From NCBI RefSeq assembly GCF_025263265.1, contig NZ_CP079869.1:1178001-1242000 (forward strand): DNA of 64,000 bases. Direction: 5' to 3'. The notes under the pieces are model-generated. The model was not told where the DNA came from. It saw only the letters and a program-made list of their open reading frames with translations, and did not search any database. This DNA comes from Mycobacterium sp. SMC-4 (GTDB lineage: Bacteria; Actinomycetota; Actinomycetes; Mycobacteriales; Mycobacteriaceae). Shown here piece after piece: positions 8,358 to 17,011 of the stretch. The position numbers and the translations under genes are program-made. Within the stretch, counting starts at the first letter, position 1; the number at the start of each line of letters is the position of its first letter.

Positions 8358-9382
8358 TGCCGCCGCCGGGCGAACGCGCCCACCCGCGCGGTGAACCGAT
8401 CGAAAAATGCCGCGGGATCCACATCGACTCCGATGTGCGCATTGGGTTTTCGTCCCCAGCGCCGACTCCAGTCGGCGATCGTCATGCCGCGGGTCAGCGT
8501 GCCGGTCAGCTCCACGTCGACCGGGGCGGGGCGACAGCGCACCAGATCGGGGTCCAGCGCGACCGCGGCGGCCAGCGGGTCGTGCAGGTGTGCCAGATAC
8601 CCTTCGCCGCAATCGTGATGGAACTCGAAGTAGAACCGCATGGCGTCCTCCAGCACCCGGATCACCGGGTTGGACGCCGTGGATCGCGTTCCCCGCTCGT
8701 CGTGCTCGGACAGCGGTGCCGACGACGATCCGGCCGCGCCGGCCAGCGCCTCCAGCAGCGCCGGGGTCATCATGATGTTCTCGGTCAGATTGAGGCCCAA
8801 CACGATCGGCGACACATCAGCCTCGGCGCAGGCTGCGAACACCTCGGCGGCCGACTCCGGGTCGACGCTGACGTTCCACTCGGCCACCGGTGTGGTGTTG
8901 CCGCGATAGTCGAACGCGCCGCCCATGATGACCAGTCGCTTCATCGATCGGGGCAGCATGGGCTCGGCGCGCAGTGCCAACGCCAGGTTGGTCAATGGAC
9001 CGGTCGCGACGGCGATCAACTCACCGGGATGTGCGCGGGCGGCTCGGATCCAGGCCTCGGCGGCGTCGTAGGGCGTCAGACCGTCCGTCGGGTCCGGCAA
9101 CCGGGCATAGCCCAGCCCTTGCGGTCCGTGGGTGTCCTCGGCGGTGCGCAGCGCGGCGCTCAGCGGTACTTCTGAGCCCCGCGAGACGGGCACTCCGGTC
9201 ACGCCGCACAGCGCCAGCAGGCCCAGGTTGTTCTGGCACACCTGGTCCACGCCGACATTTCCCGCCGTCGAGGCGATACCGACGACGTGGGCCTCCGGGC
9301 TGCCGAACAGGTACACCAGCGCCATCGCATCGTCGACACCGGTGTCGACGTCGACGAACACCGGCTGACGCAGCGGGTTCAC
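8348..9382 (-). CDS. iunH: inosine-uridine type nucleoside hydrolase
   Basis: This 344-residue enzyme is predicted to cleave the N-glycosidic bond of ribonucleosides for purine and pyrimidine salvage. The family calcium and ribose site DVDTGVDDA is at residues 11-19, and further family features include the ATGPLTNLALAL segment, MGGAF and the PxxEWNVSVDPESA region, which carries a catalytic Asp. The GTG start overlaps the stop of the upstream two-domain SDR (GTGA, four bases), so translation is probably coupled. The 3' end overlaps imuB by ten bases on the other strand. The same neighbour relation (iunH next to acrA1 and imuB) exists in M. tuberculosis as Rv3393. Confidence 0.88.
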   Translation of the reverse strand: MNPLRQPVFVDVDTGVDDAMALVYLFGSPEAHVVGIASTAGNVGVDQVCQNNLGLLALCGVTGVPVSRGSEVPLSAALRTAEDTHGPQGLGYARLPDPTDGLTPYDAAEAWIRAARAHPGELIAVATGPLTNLALALRAEPMLPRSMKRLVIMGGAFDYRGNTTPVAEWNVSVDPESAAEVFAACAEADVSPIVLGLNLTENIMMTPALLEALAGAAGSSSAPLSEHDERGTRSTASNPVIRVLEDAMRFYFEFHHDCGEGYLAHLHDPLAAAVALDPDLVRCRPAPVDVELTGTLTRGMTIADWSRRWGRKPNAHIGVDVDPAAFFDRFTARVGAFARRRHYS

Positions 9383-11382
9383 CAGTGCACACCGGGCACC
9401 AGTCGCACCGCCGCCTTGACCGGGCGGGGCACCCGCAACGACGGGACCGACGCGGACCGCGGCCGGCGCTTCCGCGAACTCGACTGGCGTACAGGGGTTT
9501 CAGTCATTCCACGTGCCGCGGCCGAGTCCGGGAAGCCCAACGACAGCTGGTGCAGGACACGTCGCGCGAGTTTGGGCGCCAGATAGCTGCCGACGTCGGC
9601 GAAGGTACCGATCGGGGTGTCGATGCGGGTCGGCTTGTCGACCAGCGCGCGGACCACCATCGCCGCGGCGTGTTCGACCGAGATCGCCGGGGCCGGGTTC
9701 AGCCGGCCCGACGGTGCGATCATCGGCGTCTTCACCAGCGGCATGTGGATCGTGGTGAACGTGATGTGGTCGGATAGTGTTTCGCCGCCGACCACGTCGG
9801 CGAACGCGTCCAGCGCGGCCTTGGTAGGGATGTAGGCACTGTAGCGCGGGTTGCGGGCCTGTGCCCCCGCCGAGGACACGTTGACCACGTGGCCGAACCG
9901 GCGTTCGCGCCAGTGCGGCAGCAGGGCAAGCACCATCCGCACCGCGCCGAAGTAGTTGACCGCCATCACCCGCTCGTAGTCGTGCAGCCGGTCGGTCGAC
10001 GAGTACACCGACCGGCGGATCGACCGTCCGGCGTTGTTGACCAGGTAGTCGACATGGTCGAACCGGCCGAGGATGTCCTTGACGGTGTGCTCGACGGCAC
10101 CGGAATCGGTGACGTCGCAGGTGAATGCGTGTGCTGTCCCGCCGCCGGCCCGGATCTCGGCGATCAGTTCATCGAGGGCCTGCCCGTCGCGGGCCAGCGC
10201 GAACACGGTGGCCCCGCGGGCGGCGACCGCCATCGCTGAGGCCCGTCCGATCCCGCTGGAGGCGCCGGTGATGATCACGTGCTTGCCGACCAACGGGCCC
10301 GCGGGGTCATCGCGGCGAGCGCGGTCAGGATCGAGATGCTCGGCCCAGTACTGCCACAACTGCGCTGCGTAGGATGCGAACTCCGGAACCGTGATTCCAC
10401 TGTCGCGCAATGCTTCCGCGGCCCGGTCGCAGGTGAAGGTGGGTGCCAGCTCGGCCACGTCGAGGACTTGGCCGGGTATCCCCAGTTGGGTGGCAGCCAT
10501 GTTGCGGACCACCTTGGTCCGGCCGCTGGCCCGCAGCACCGGGGCGGCGGCTGCCCGTGGCAGCGACCCGACCAGCACGGGCAGCCCGGCTGCCGGGGCG
10601 ACTGCCCGGTAGATGCCGCGCAGGCTGATCGATGTCGGCGCGGTCAGGTGGAAGGCCCGGCCGTCGCCGCCTGGGTGGTGCATGAGTGCGGCCATCGCGT
10701 CGACGACGTAATCGACGGGCACGATGTTGGTGCGTCCGGCGGCCGGGACGACCATCGGCGTGAATCGGGGCAGCACTGCCAGCTTGGCCAGCAGGCCGAA
10801 GAAGAAGTACGGGCCGTCGATCTTGTCCATCTCACCGGTTCGGGAATCGCCGACGACGACCGCGGGCCGGTAGATGCGAAACCTCAGTCCAGGAGTCGAC
10901 CGCACCAATTGCTCGGCCTCGAACTTGGTCTGGTGATACGGCGTCGGTAGCTCTTGGCCGAGGTCGAAGTCGTCCTCGGTGAAGACGCCTCGATAGGTCC
11001 CGGCGACCGCGATCGAGGACACGTGGTGCAGGGTGGCGTCCCACCGACAGGCCAATTCGACGACCGCTCGGGTGCCGTCGACGTTGGCTGCCCGCTGCTG
11101 TGGCGCCGGGGCGGTCAGGTCGTAGATCGCGGCGCAGTGCACGACATGGTGCACGGTGCCGATCAGGTCGATGGTGTCTGCGGTCAACCCGAGCGCGTCG
11201 GCGGTCAGGTCGCCGACGAGGGGGTGCACTCGGCCGTCCCAGTCGCGGGCCAACCGTTCGAAGCGGCTCAGCGACTCGCGACGGACCAGCACATGGACGG
11301 CTTCGGTGTCCGGCAGGGTCAACAGGCGGGACACCAATCGGCGGCCGATAAACCCGGTACCGCCGGTAACGACATAGCGCAT
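9379..11382 (-). CDS. two-domain SDR fusion (AcrA1-like fatty acyl-CoA reductase)
   Basis: This 667-residue protein joins two Rossmann dehydrogenases. Residues 1 to about 370 form an extended SDR with TGGTGFIG at 6-13 and the YHQTK Tyr-Lys pair. The C-terminal part, from about 385, is a classical SDR with TGASSGIG, NNAG and YIPTK. The order and context match M. tuberculosis AcrA1 (Rv3391), annotated as an acyl-CoA reductase; family members reduce fatty acyl-CoA to aldehyde or alcohol. ATG 11382 is chosen because the glycine motif then sits at residue 6. The nucleoside hydrolase gene overlaps its end by four bases. It diverges from the P450 operon. Confidence 0.82.
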   Translation of the reverse strand: MRYVVTGGTGFIGRRLVSRLLTLPDTEAVHVLVRRESLSRFERLARDWDGRVHPLVGDLTADALGLTADTIDLIGTVHHVVHCAAIYDLTAPAPQQRAANVDGTRAVVELACRWDATLHHVSSIAVAGTYRGVFTEDDFDLGQELPTPYHQTKFEAEQLVRSTPGLRFRIYRPAVVVGDSRTGEMDKIDGPYFFFGLLAKLAVLPRFTPMVVPAAGRTNIVPVDYVVDAMAALMHHPGGDGRAFHLTAPTSISLRGIYRAVAPAAGLPVLVGSLPRAAAAPVLRASGRTKVVRNMAATQLGIPGQVLDVAELAPTFTCDRAAEALRDSGITVPEFASYAAQLWQYWAEHLDPDRARRDDPAGPLVGKHVIITGASSGIGRASAMAVAARGATVFALARDGQALDELIAEIRAGGGTAHAFTCDVTDSGAVEHTVKDILGRFDHVDYLVNNAGRSIRRSVYSSTDRLHDYERVMAVNYFGAVRMVLALLPHWRERRFGHVVNVSSAGAQARNPRYSAYIPTKAALDAFADVVGGETLSDHITFTTIHMPLVKTPMIAPSGRLNPAPAISVEHAAAMVVRALVDKPTRIDTPIGTFADVGSYLAPKLARRVLHQLSLGFPDSAAARGMTETPVRQSSSRKRRPRSASVPSLRVPRPVKAAVRLVPGVHW

Positions 11383-11525
11383 TCCGACATGCTCACGTCT
11401 TCGGCGACAAAGGTCAACACCTGGCTTCGGTTCCGTCCGCGAGCAGCGCCGGACAGAATGGCAACCCCACTCCCTCAGACGTTCATCGTGAGCCTGCACT
11501 CGGCGCTGAGACCGGGGACATCTCA

Positions 11526-11558
11526 TTGGATAATGGAACACATACTGTTAATCTGTTA
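11526..11558 (+). promoter_or_regulatory. P450 operon promoter with GAACA-N13-TGTTA element
   Basis: TTGGAT (11526-11531), a 17-base spacer and TAATCT (11549-11554) make a promoter-like pair for the P450 gene. The element GAACA-N13-TGTTA (11536-11558) begins in the spacer and covers the -10 box. Closely similar elements in the same position relative to -35/-10 boxes occur at 14988-15010 and 23277-23299, both for minus-strand genes. The intergenic space also serves the divergent SDR fusion gene. Confidence 0.5.
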
Positions 11559-11590
11559 CACATGCTGACGAGGTGGGGACTCCCCGCGAG

Positions 11591-12811
11591 ATGACCATCG
11601 ATCAGACGAATCCCGCCGTCGAATTCTTCGACGATGCCTGCATCCAGGATCCGTATCCGCTGTATGACCGGTGGAGAGCCCGAGGTCCGGTTCACCGGGT
11701 CGGCGACTCATCCTTCTTCGTGGTGTGCGGGTGGGACGAGGCAAACGAGGTCATCGCGCATCCGGAAGTGTTCTCGTCGAACCTGACGGCGACGATGACC
11801 TACTCGGCCGAGCACGGGGTGGGTTCGTTCGAGATGGAAGGCCTCGGCGGATCGTCGCATGTGCTGGCCACGGCGGACGACCCGGTGCACGCCGTGCACC
11901 GCAAGATGCTGGTACCGCACCTGGCGGCCAAGCGGATCAGGGCTGCCGAAGATTTCGTGGCCAGGACAGCCGATGACTTGCTGGCTCAAGGAGTCGCCCA
12001 GGGTCGCATCGAGTGGATGGATGCGGTGGCGAACCGGTTACCCATGATGGTGGTCGCGCGGCTGATCGGCGTACCCGATCAGGACGTCGACATGCTCATC
12101 GCGTCGGGGTACGCGACGACCCAACTGCTGGACGGTCTGGTTTCTCCCGAACAGCTTGCGGCTGCCGGTGCCGCTGCGATCGAGCTCAGCGGGTACATCA
12201 GCGAACACTTCGACCGCGCGGCGACCGAGCCGGCCGACAATCTGCTCGGTGACCTCGCCACGCTCTGCGCGGCAGGCGAACTCGACGACAACGCCGCGCG
12301 CATCATCATGCTCACCCTGTTCAGCGCCGGTGGAGAATCGACGGCCTCGCTGTTGGGCAGTGCCATGTGGTTGCTGGCCACCCGGCCCGAGATCCAGCGC
12401 CGGCTGCGGAGCGAGCCTGAGTTACTCGCCGCCTTCATCGAGGAAGCGTTGCGGTACGAACCTCCTTTTCGCGCACACTATCGCCACGTCGTGTCCGACA
12501 CTTCGCTCGGCGGTGTCCGCTTGCCGGGTGGATCTCGCCTGCTGCTGCTGTGGGGTGCGGTCAATCGTGATCCGGCCCAGTTCGAGCATCCGAACGAGTT
12601 CCGCCTGGATCGCCCGAAATCTAAAGGGCACATGACTTTCGGGAAAGGTGCGCATTTCTGCGTCGGCGCGTCGCTGGCCCGGTTGGAAGCGATGACGGTA
12701 CTGCGCAAGGTTCTGGACCGCACCCAGTGGATCGAACCGGTGGCGGTAGGACGCTGGCTACCCAGCATCCTGGTCCGGCGCCTGGATCGTCTGGAACTCG
12801 ACGTCAGGTGA
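11591..12811 (+). CDS. cytochrome P450
   Basis: This 406-residue soluble bacterial P450 contains the heme-ligand loop FGKGAHFCVG, the ExxR motif EALR and the I-helix oxygen-activation segment AGGEST, where the usual Thr position is Ser. It lacks a membrane anchor, as is usual for bacterial class I P450s that receive electrons from ferredoxin. No ferredoxin gene is nearby. ATG 11591 is preferred; GTG 11573 is an alternative. The gene overlaps the NTF2-like gene by four bases (GTGA) and leads a three-gene unit with a second P450. The substrate is unknown; the context (AcrA1-like reductase, mce cluster) suggests a lipid or steroid-like compound, which is inference. Confidence 0.92.
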   Translation: MTIDQTNPAVEFFDDACIQDPYPLYDRWRARGPVHRVGDSSFFVVCGWDEANEVIAHPEVFSSNLTATMTYSAEHGVGSFEMEGLGGSSHVLATADDPVHAVHRKMLVPHLAAKRIRAAEDFVARTADDLLAQGVAQGRIEWMDAVANRLPMMVVARLIGVPDQDVDMLIASGYATTQLLDGLVSPEQLAAAGAAAIELSGYISEHFDRAATEPADNLLGDLATLCAAGELDDNAARIIMLTLFSAGGESTASLLGSAMWLLATRPEIQRRLRSEPELLAAFIEEALRYEPPFRAHYRHVVSDTSLGGVRLPGGSRLLLLWGAVNRDPAQFEHPNEFRLDRPKSKGHMTFGKGAHFCVGASLARLEAMTVLRKVLDRTQWIEPVAVGRWLPSILVRRLDRLELDVR

Positions 12812-13236
12812 GCAGTCCGCCGGAGATGGTCGATTTGGTGGCCCAGGCCGAACTCTCACAAGCCAAGGCGCGCTATTGCCGTCTGCTGGACACCAAAGAC
12901 TGGCTCGCCGTCGCCGAGTTGATGACAGAGGGGATCATCGTCGACCTGGATGCGGGAAACCCCTCCTCGGTGCCGATCGTGGGCCGCGAGAACGTGTTGT
13001 CCGCCTTCCAGTCCTCCGTCGCGGACGCGCGCACCGTGCATCAGGTGCATTCTCCGGAATTCGAGTTCGTCGACGACGAGGCGCGGGTGATCTGGGCGGT
13101 TCAGGAAAGGGTGGTGTGGCAGAACGGGACATCACTGACGGCTTTCGGGCATTATCACGACCGGTGGATCCGCTTGGACGGCCATTGGCGGATCGTCGAG
13201 CTTCGGCTGGAACACCTGATCATGGATTTCGCGTGA
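12808..13236 (+). CDS. NTF2-like (SnoaL-type) small enzyme
   Basis: This 142-residue protein has a cone-like alpha+beta fold of the NTF2/SnoaL family. An N-terminal helix pair (AKARYCRLLDTKDWLAVAEL) is followed by a strand with a VDLD acidic segment, then TVHQVHSPEFEF and the C-terminal strands GHYHDRW and WRIVELRLEH. The GTG start overlaps the P450 stop by four bases, so it is translationally coupled. Members of this fold act as hydratases, cyclases, isomerases or dehydratases. Its position between two P450 genes suggests it acts on an oxidised intermediate. No catalytic assignment can be made from sequence alone. Confidence 0.75.
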   Translation: MSSPPEMVDLVAQAELSQAKARYCRLLDTKDWLAVAELMTEGIIVDLDAGNPSSVPIVGRENVLSAFQSSVADARTVHQVHSPEFEFVDDEARVIWAVQERVVWQNGTSLTAFGHYHDRWIRLDGHWRIVELRLEHLIMDFA

Positions 13237-13265
13237 CAACGCCGAGATGAAGAGGGAAGTGGTTC

Positions 13266-14564
13266 GTGGCGAGTCCACAACAGACAGCTGAGCGCGGCGC
13301 GTTCGCAGGGGCACTCGCCTCGGCGGCCCGCCTCAACACCGTTGCAGCGCTGAGGGACTGGCGGCGAGGATACTCGGGCTGGACCGGGGCCATCAACACG
13401 GACTACGACCCGCTGGACCGCGCGGTCGCCGCGCAACCGTTTGATGCCATCCGGGAATTACACAGGGCCGGCGGTGTTCACTACAACCCGAAACGAGCCA
13501 CCTGGATTCTGGTTCGGCTCGCCGATGTTCGCGCGGCACTGCGCGATACCGACGCGGTCACCAGCATCGAGGGCGTCACGCGGGTGAAAGTCGCGGCGCC
13601 GGTGCTGGTGTTGTCCGATGGCGCCGACCACACCCGGCTGCGCAAACAGGTGCAACCAGCCTTCAGTAGGGGCGCGATGGCCGTCTGGCAGGACATGATC
13701 GACGCGCTGGCGGCCGACCTGGTGGCAAAGGTACTGGCCGAACCCGGATGCGATGTCGTTCAGCGGCTCAGCATTCCGATGCCGATTCGCGTGATCGCGA
13801 ACATCCTCGGCGTCCCCGAAGCGGATGTGGATCGATTTCGGGCGTGGTCGGAGGCCGGCATGCACATCGTGGACTTCGAACCGACCCGCGGCGGAATCGT
13901 GCGCTCCGCGAAAGCAATGGCATCATTGGCGCGACTGCGGCGCTACTTCATGAAACAGTTCGCCCGCGGCGGCCTTAAGGGCACAGACACCGTGTTCGGG
14001 AGGCTGTTGGCGCACAACGACGACGGATCGTTGACCGACGACCAGCTGTTTCTCATCGCGACACTGTTGCTGATTGCCGGAAATGAGACGACGACGAATC
14101 TGCTGGGCGGGATGTTCGACACGTTGGCGCGCAACCCGGATCAATTCGACATGATCCGCGCTGACCCCGAACTCATCCCGATGGCGGTCGAGGAACAGTT
14201 ACGCATATCCAGTCCCATCCAGAATCTCTACCGGTACACCCGCGCGGACTACCGAGTAGACGGGGTGACCATCCCGGCCGGGTCCAGGGTGATGTTGAAC
14301 TTTGCCGCGGCAAATCGAGATCCGCTGGTGTTCGACGATCCGGACACCTATCGTGCCGATCGAAACCCGCGCAGTCACATCGCTTTCGGCCACGGCGCGC
14401 ACATGTGCATCGGGGCTCCGCTGGCGCGAATGGAAGCGCAGGCGGTGTTGCGCGAACTGGTCAGACAAACATCGGCCATCAAGGCTGCCGGTCCGACCAC
14501 GTGGTCGACGAACACGTCGCTCCGGGGTCCGGTACGCCTGCCCATCACGCTGACGCGTACGTAG
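13266..14564 (+). CDS. cytochrome P450 (second)
   Basis: The protein has 432 residues from GTG 13266, with a GAGGGA ribosome-binding site upstream. It carries the heme loop FGHGAHMCIG, the ExxR motif EQLR and the canonical I-helix AGNETT. It differs clearly in sequence from the P450 encoded just upstream, so the two are not a recent duplication. An N-terminal extension of about 40 residues rich in Ala and Arg precedes the P450 core. It lies 29 bases after the NTF2-like gene in the same direction. The pair may carry out successive hydroxylations of one substrate. Confidence 0.92.
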   Translation: MASPQQTAERGAFAGALASAARLNTVAALRDWRRGYSGWTGAINTDYDPLDRAVAAQPFDAIRELHRAGGVHYNPKRATWILVRLADVRAALRDTDAVTSIEGVTRVKVAAPVLVLSDGADHTRLRKQVQPAFSRGAMAVWQDMIDALAADLVAKVLAEPGCDVVQRLSIPMPIRVIANILGVPEADVDRFRAWSEAGMHIVDFEPTRGGIVRSAKAMASLARLRRYFMKQFARGGLKGTDTVFGRLLAHNDDGSLTDDQLFLIATLLLIAGNETTTNLLGGMFDTLARNPDQFDMIRADPELIPMAVEEQLRISSPIQNLYRYTRADYRVDGVTIPAGSRVMLNFAAANRDPLVFDDPDTYRADRNPRSHIAFGHGAHMCIGAPLARMEAQAVLRELVRQTSAIKAAGPTTWSTNTSLRGPVRLPITLTRT

Positions 14565-14569
14565 CGGAC

Positions 14570-14956
14570 CTAGTCGTTCTTGGCCCGCCACAACGGCTTT
14601 CCGTCGAGTGCCTGGCAGAACAGATAGCGGCCGTCGAGGCCCTGGGCAACAGAGTTTTCGTACCCCTGGCACAGCGAGTTCTCCATTTTGACGCCCCGCA
14701 TGGGCAGGGAGCGGAAGTATCGGGGCTCGTATCGCCGCGGAGAGCCGCAGAACACCAGTCGGCCCCAAGAGGTCGTCCCGAAGACGTAATACTCGGTGTT
14801 GTCACACTGCGCACCTAGGGTGACACCACCCCGGATTCCCGGAGTGCAGAAGGCGTCGTGGCATTCCTGTGCGCGGGCTTGTCCGGCAGGCCCGACTGTC
14901 AATCCAGCACACAGTGTTGCCACGACAATCGCGACAGACGTCGCCGACAACCGCAT
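14570..14956 (-). CDS. small secreted Cys-rich protein
   Basis: This 128-residue protein has a typical Sec signal peptide (basic MRLSATS, hydrophobic VAIVVATLCAGL, cleavage near ARA-QE). The mature part contains six cysteines, suggesting disulphides in the oxidising cell wall space, and aromatic-rich blocks (YYVFGTTSWG, YEPRYF). No known catalytic motif is seen. It is convergent with the second P450 gene (six-base gap) and divergent from another secreted-protein gene at 15024; both could be controlled from the 67-base gap, which holds a GAACA-N13-TGTCC element. The function is unknown; location between P450 and mce genes suggests a link to the same lipid programme. Confidence 0.7.
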   Translation of the reverse strand: MRLSATSVAIVVATLCAGLTVGPAGQARAQECHDAFCTPGIRGGVTLGAQCDNTEYYVFGTTSWGRLVFCGSPRRYEPRYFRSLPMRGVKMENSLCQGYENSVAQGLDGRYLFCQALDGKPLWRAKND

Positions 14957-14987
14957 GCGGGCAGCTTACCGCCTCTGCTCGATCGCG

Positions 14988-15010
14988 GGACAAATATTCA
15001 CGATATGTTC
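14988..15010 (-). promoter_or_regulatory. GAACA-N13-TGTCC promoter/operator element
   Basis: Read on the minus strand the element is GAACA-N13-TGTCC. Its positions 13-18 are AATATT, a possible -10 box for the secreted-protein gene starting at 14956, with TTAAAC 16 bases upstream as a weak -35. It shares the run ATAGAACATATC (with three flanking bases) with the mce promoter element at 23277-23299. It also overlaps the region upstream of the + strand gene at 15024. Confidence 0.5.
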
Positions 15011-15016
15011 TATCGT
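15011..15016 (+). promoter_or_regulatory. -10 box, probable leaderless start of gene 15024
   Basis: TATCGT fits the mycobacterial TANNNT -10 consensus and ends seven bases before the ATG at 15024, so transcription is expected to start at or next to the start codon. No ribosome-binding site is visible, consistent with a leaderless mRNA. Confidence 0.4.
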
Positions 15017-15023
15017 TTAAAGC

Positions 15024-15545
15024 ATGGCGATGGGATCCCGGCGGCAGGGCCTCTTGGTGACGGCTGTCGTCAGTCTTTGTCTGCTTGGGCAATTGAACGT
15101 TCCGGTCGCCCACAGTGTCGACCCTGAGCTGGCGTTGAATGGCACGTACACCGCCGTTTCCAACGGTGAATGGGCAAAGAGGAACGAGGTCTACTTCGAC
15201 CAGCAGACGGTGCGCAGCACGTGGACCATCGTGTCGTCCTGTTCGGATTCGCAGACATGCTTCGGCCATATGCACAGCGACCAAGGTTGGACGGCCGAGA
15301 TCTCCTTGGTATCCAACATGTGGAGCGTGCGCCGAGAGATTCCGGACTGGGTGCCGTGTCCCGATGGAACCGCCTATCCTGGCCGGCAACTGTTTCGCTT
15401 CGCTCCGGCGGGTCCGGCCGGCCGCCGCGTTGTCGGCTCGCCCGTACTCAGTGGCGAGGATGTGACGGCCGGGCCCGCGGGCGCGTGCGGGGTCGGCCAA
15501 CCCCTGGTGATCCGTATCCCGTTTCGGCTGGAAAAAGTTGGCTGA
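15024..15545 (+). CDS. secreted mycobacterial protein of unknown function
   Basis: This 173-residue protein has a Sec signal peptide (RRQG, LLVTAVVSLCLLG, cleavage near VAHS-VD). The mature part resembles a recurring mycobacterial secreted family with GTYTAVSNGEWAK, RSTWTI, SDQGW and WRF/LFRF-type blocks and paired cysteines (SSCSDSQTC). The biochemical role is not known to me. It diverges from another secreted-protein gene and converges on mceF with an eight-base gap. It therefore sits directly at the 3' edge of the mce cluster and may take part in the same cell-envelope lipid traffic, which is inference. Confidence 0.7.
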   Translation: MAMGSRRQGLLVTAVVSLCLLGQLNVPVAHSVDPELALNGTYTAVSNGEWAKRNEVYFDQQTVRSTWTIVSSCSDSQTCFGHMHSDQGWTAEISLVSNMWSVRREIPDWVPCPDGTAYPGRQLFRFAPAGPAGRRVVGSPVLSGEDVTAGPAGACGVGQPLVIRIPFRLEKVG

Positions 15546-15553
15546 CAGCTGAT

Positions 15554-17011
15554 CTAGTTCGGCATCAGGTCTCGCCACGACTCCGGTGCTGCCCCCGAGG
15601 CCAAGTCGGACTGCTGGTGGGTCCGGCCGTCGGGGGTGACGTACCGTCCCGACGCCGGATCGTACTGTGCGAAGGCCAGCGGACCTTCAGATGTAGTCTG
15701 CGGCAGCGGTGTGCCCTCTACGGGGCCGTAGAGACCGTCTCCCGGCAAGATGCGGTCATCCGGCGGAATTCCCTGAGCGATGGCGTTCGGGTCGATCGGA
15801 TTGGGTCCCAGCGCATGCTGGCGCAGGGCCAGCGGCTGATAGCTTTGATCGCTCCGACAGATCTCGACGGTCGGTGCCCGTTTCCCCGGATTCTCCATGC
15901 AGGGGGTGTTGCGGGCGCCCCGGACAGCGATCGGTGAATCTTGGGGCAGCTTGCAGAAAAGGTTGTCGGGTGTGTCGATGTCGGTGTGGTCCGCCGGGGA
16001 TCGCCACTGCGATGCCGGCAGAAAGCCGACGGTACAGGCGGGCGGATCGCCGCTGGTGGCGGTGAAATCGCCCAGCGGCCATCCGGTCGGATTGTTCCAA
16101 GGCAGGGCGAACCCCTGCAGGGCGGCGATGTAGGGCGGGAAGAGCACGAGGAGCTGCTCGACCCCCGGCCGATAGGTCACCGCGATCTGGCCGACGGTGG
16201 TCAGATTGGCCAGCAGCAGAGGAAGCGTCGGTCTGACATCAGCGAGCAGACGTGCCGCCTCGTCGGCGGCCCCGGGACCGGCCTGCAGGATGTTCCGTAC
16301 GGCGGCGTCGTTCTCATCGATCTGGCGGGTGATTCCGGCGAGGTTGCTCGCCCACTGGCGCAGGGAATCCGTTGTCTGCCGTTGGGCTTCGAGCAGCGGC
16401 ACACTGTCGTCGGTGAGCGCGCTCGCCGCGTCGGCGTTGGTCCGAAGAGATTCACTGAGCGTGGCGGAGGAGTCGATGAGTGACCCCAAGTCGAAGTCCG
16501 CTCCGCCGAGAGCCTGGGAGGTCTCATCGAGCAGGTCGGCGATCCGGTCTTTGGGAATGCTGCCCAACAGCGCACTCATCTGATCGAGCATCGGCCCGAC
16601 CTTCTGCGGCACAGTGACGTCGACTGCCGGTATGACAGACCCCTCGCCCAGGTACGGCCCGCTGTCGGTGCGCGGCCTCAGGTCGACGTACTGCTCTCCC
16701 ACCGCCGACACGCTTCGCACCTCGGCGCTCAGATCGGCAGGGATTCTCGGGGCGGTCTGCAGACTGAGCTTCGCTCGCGGACCATTCGGGGTCAAGTCCA
16801 GCTCGGTGACCTTGCCGACTTGGACGCCGCGCACGGTGACATTGCTGAAGCGATAGAGGCCGCCACCCTCGGGAAGTTCCATCGTCACCGTGTAGCGCCC
16901 GATCCCCAACAACATCGGCGCTTGGATGTAGACGACAACCATCGCGGTGACTCCCAGCACCGACACGATAGAGAACAGCACCAGTTGGAGGCGGACCAGT
17001 CGACTGAGCAT
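15554..17011 (-). CDS. MCE-family protein F (last gene of mce cluster)
   Basis: This 485-residue protein has one N-terminal membrane helix (about residues 6-30, LVLFSIVSVLGVTAMVVVYI), then an MCE/MlaD domain (YRFSNVTVRGVQVGKV), a helical middle and a long Pro/Gln-rich C-terminal tail. MCE proteins form hexameric tunnels that carry lipids or sterols from the outer envelope to an inner-membrane permease. The start overlaps the mceE stop by one base (TGATG). The absence of a lipobox and its position identify it as the F subunit. It is the last of six genes transcribed from about 23.3 kb. Confidence 0.88.
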   Translation of the reverse strand: MLSRLVRLQLVLFSIVSVLGVTAMVVVYIQAPMLLGIGRYTVTMELPEGGGLYRFSNVTVRGVQVGKVTELDLTPNGPRAKLSLQTAPRIPADLSAEVRSVSAVGEQYVDLRPRTDSGPYLGEGSVIPAVDVTVPQKVGPMLDQMSALLGSIPKDRIADLLDETSQALGGADFDLGSLIDSSATLSESLRTNADAASALTDDSVPLLEAQRQTTDSLRQWASNLAGITRQIDENDAAVRNILQAGPGAADEAARLLADVRPTLPLLLANLTTVGQIAVTYRPGVEQLLVLFPPYIAALQGFALPWNNPTGWPLGDFTATSGDPPACTVGFLPASQWRSPADHTDIDTPDNLFCKLPQDSPIAVRGARNTPCMENPGKRAPTVEICRSDQSYQPLALRQHALGPNPIDPNAIAQGIPPDDRILPGDGLYGPVEGTPLPQTTSEGPLAFAQYDPASGRYVTPDGRTHQQSDLASGAAPESWRDLMPN

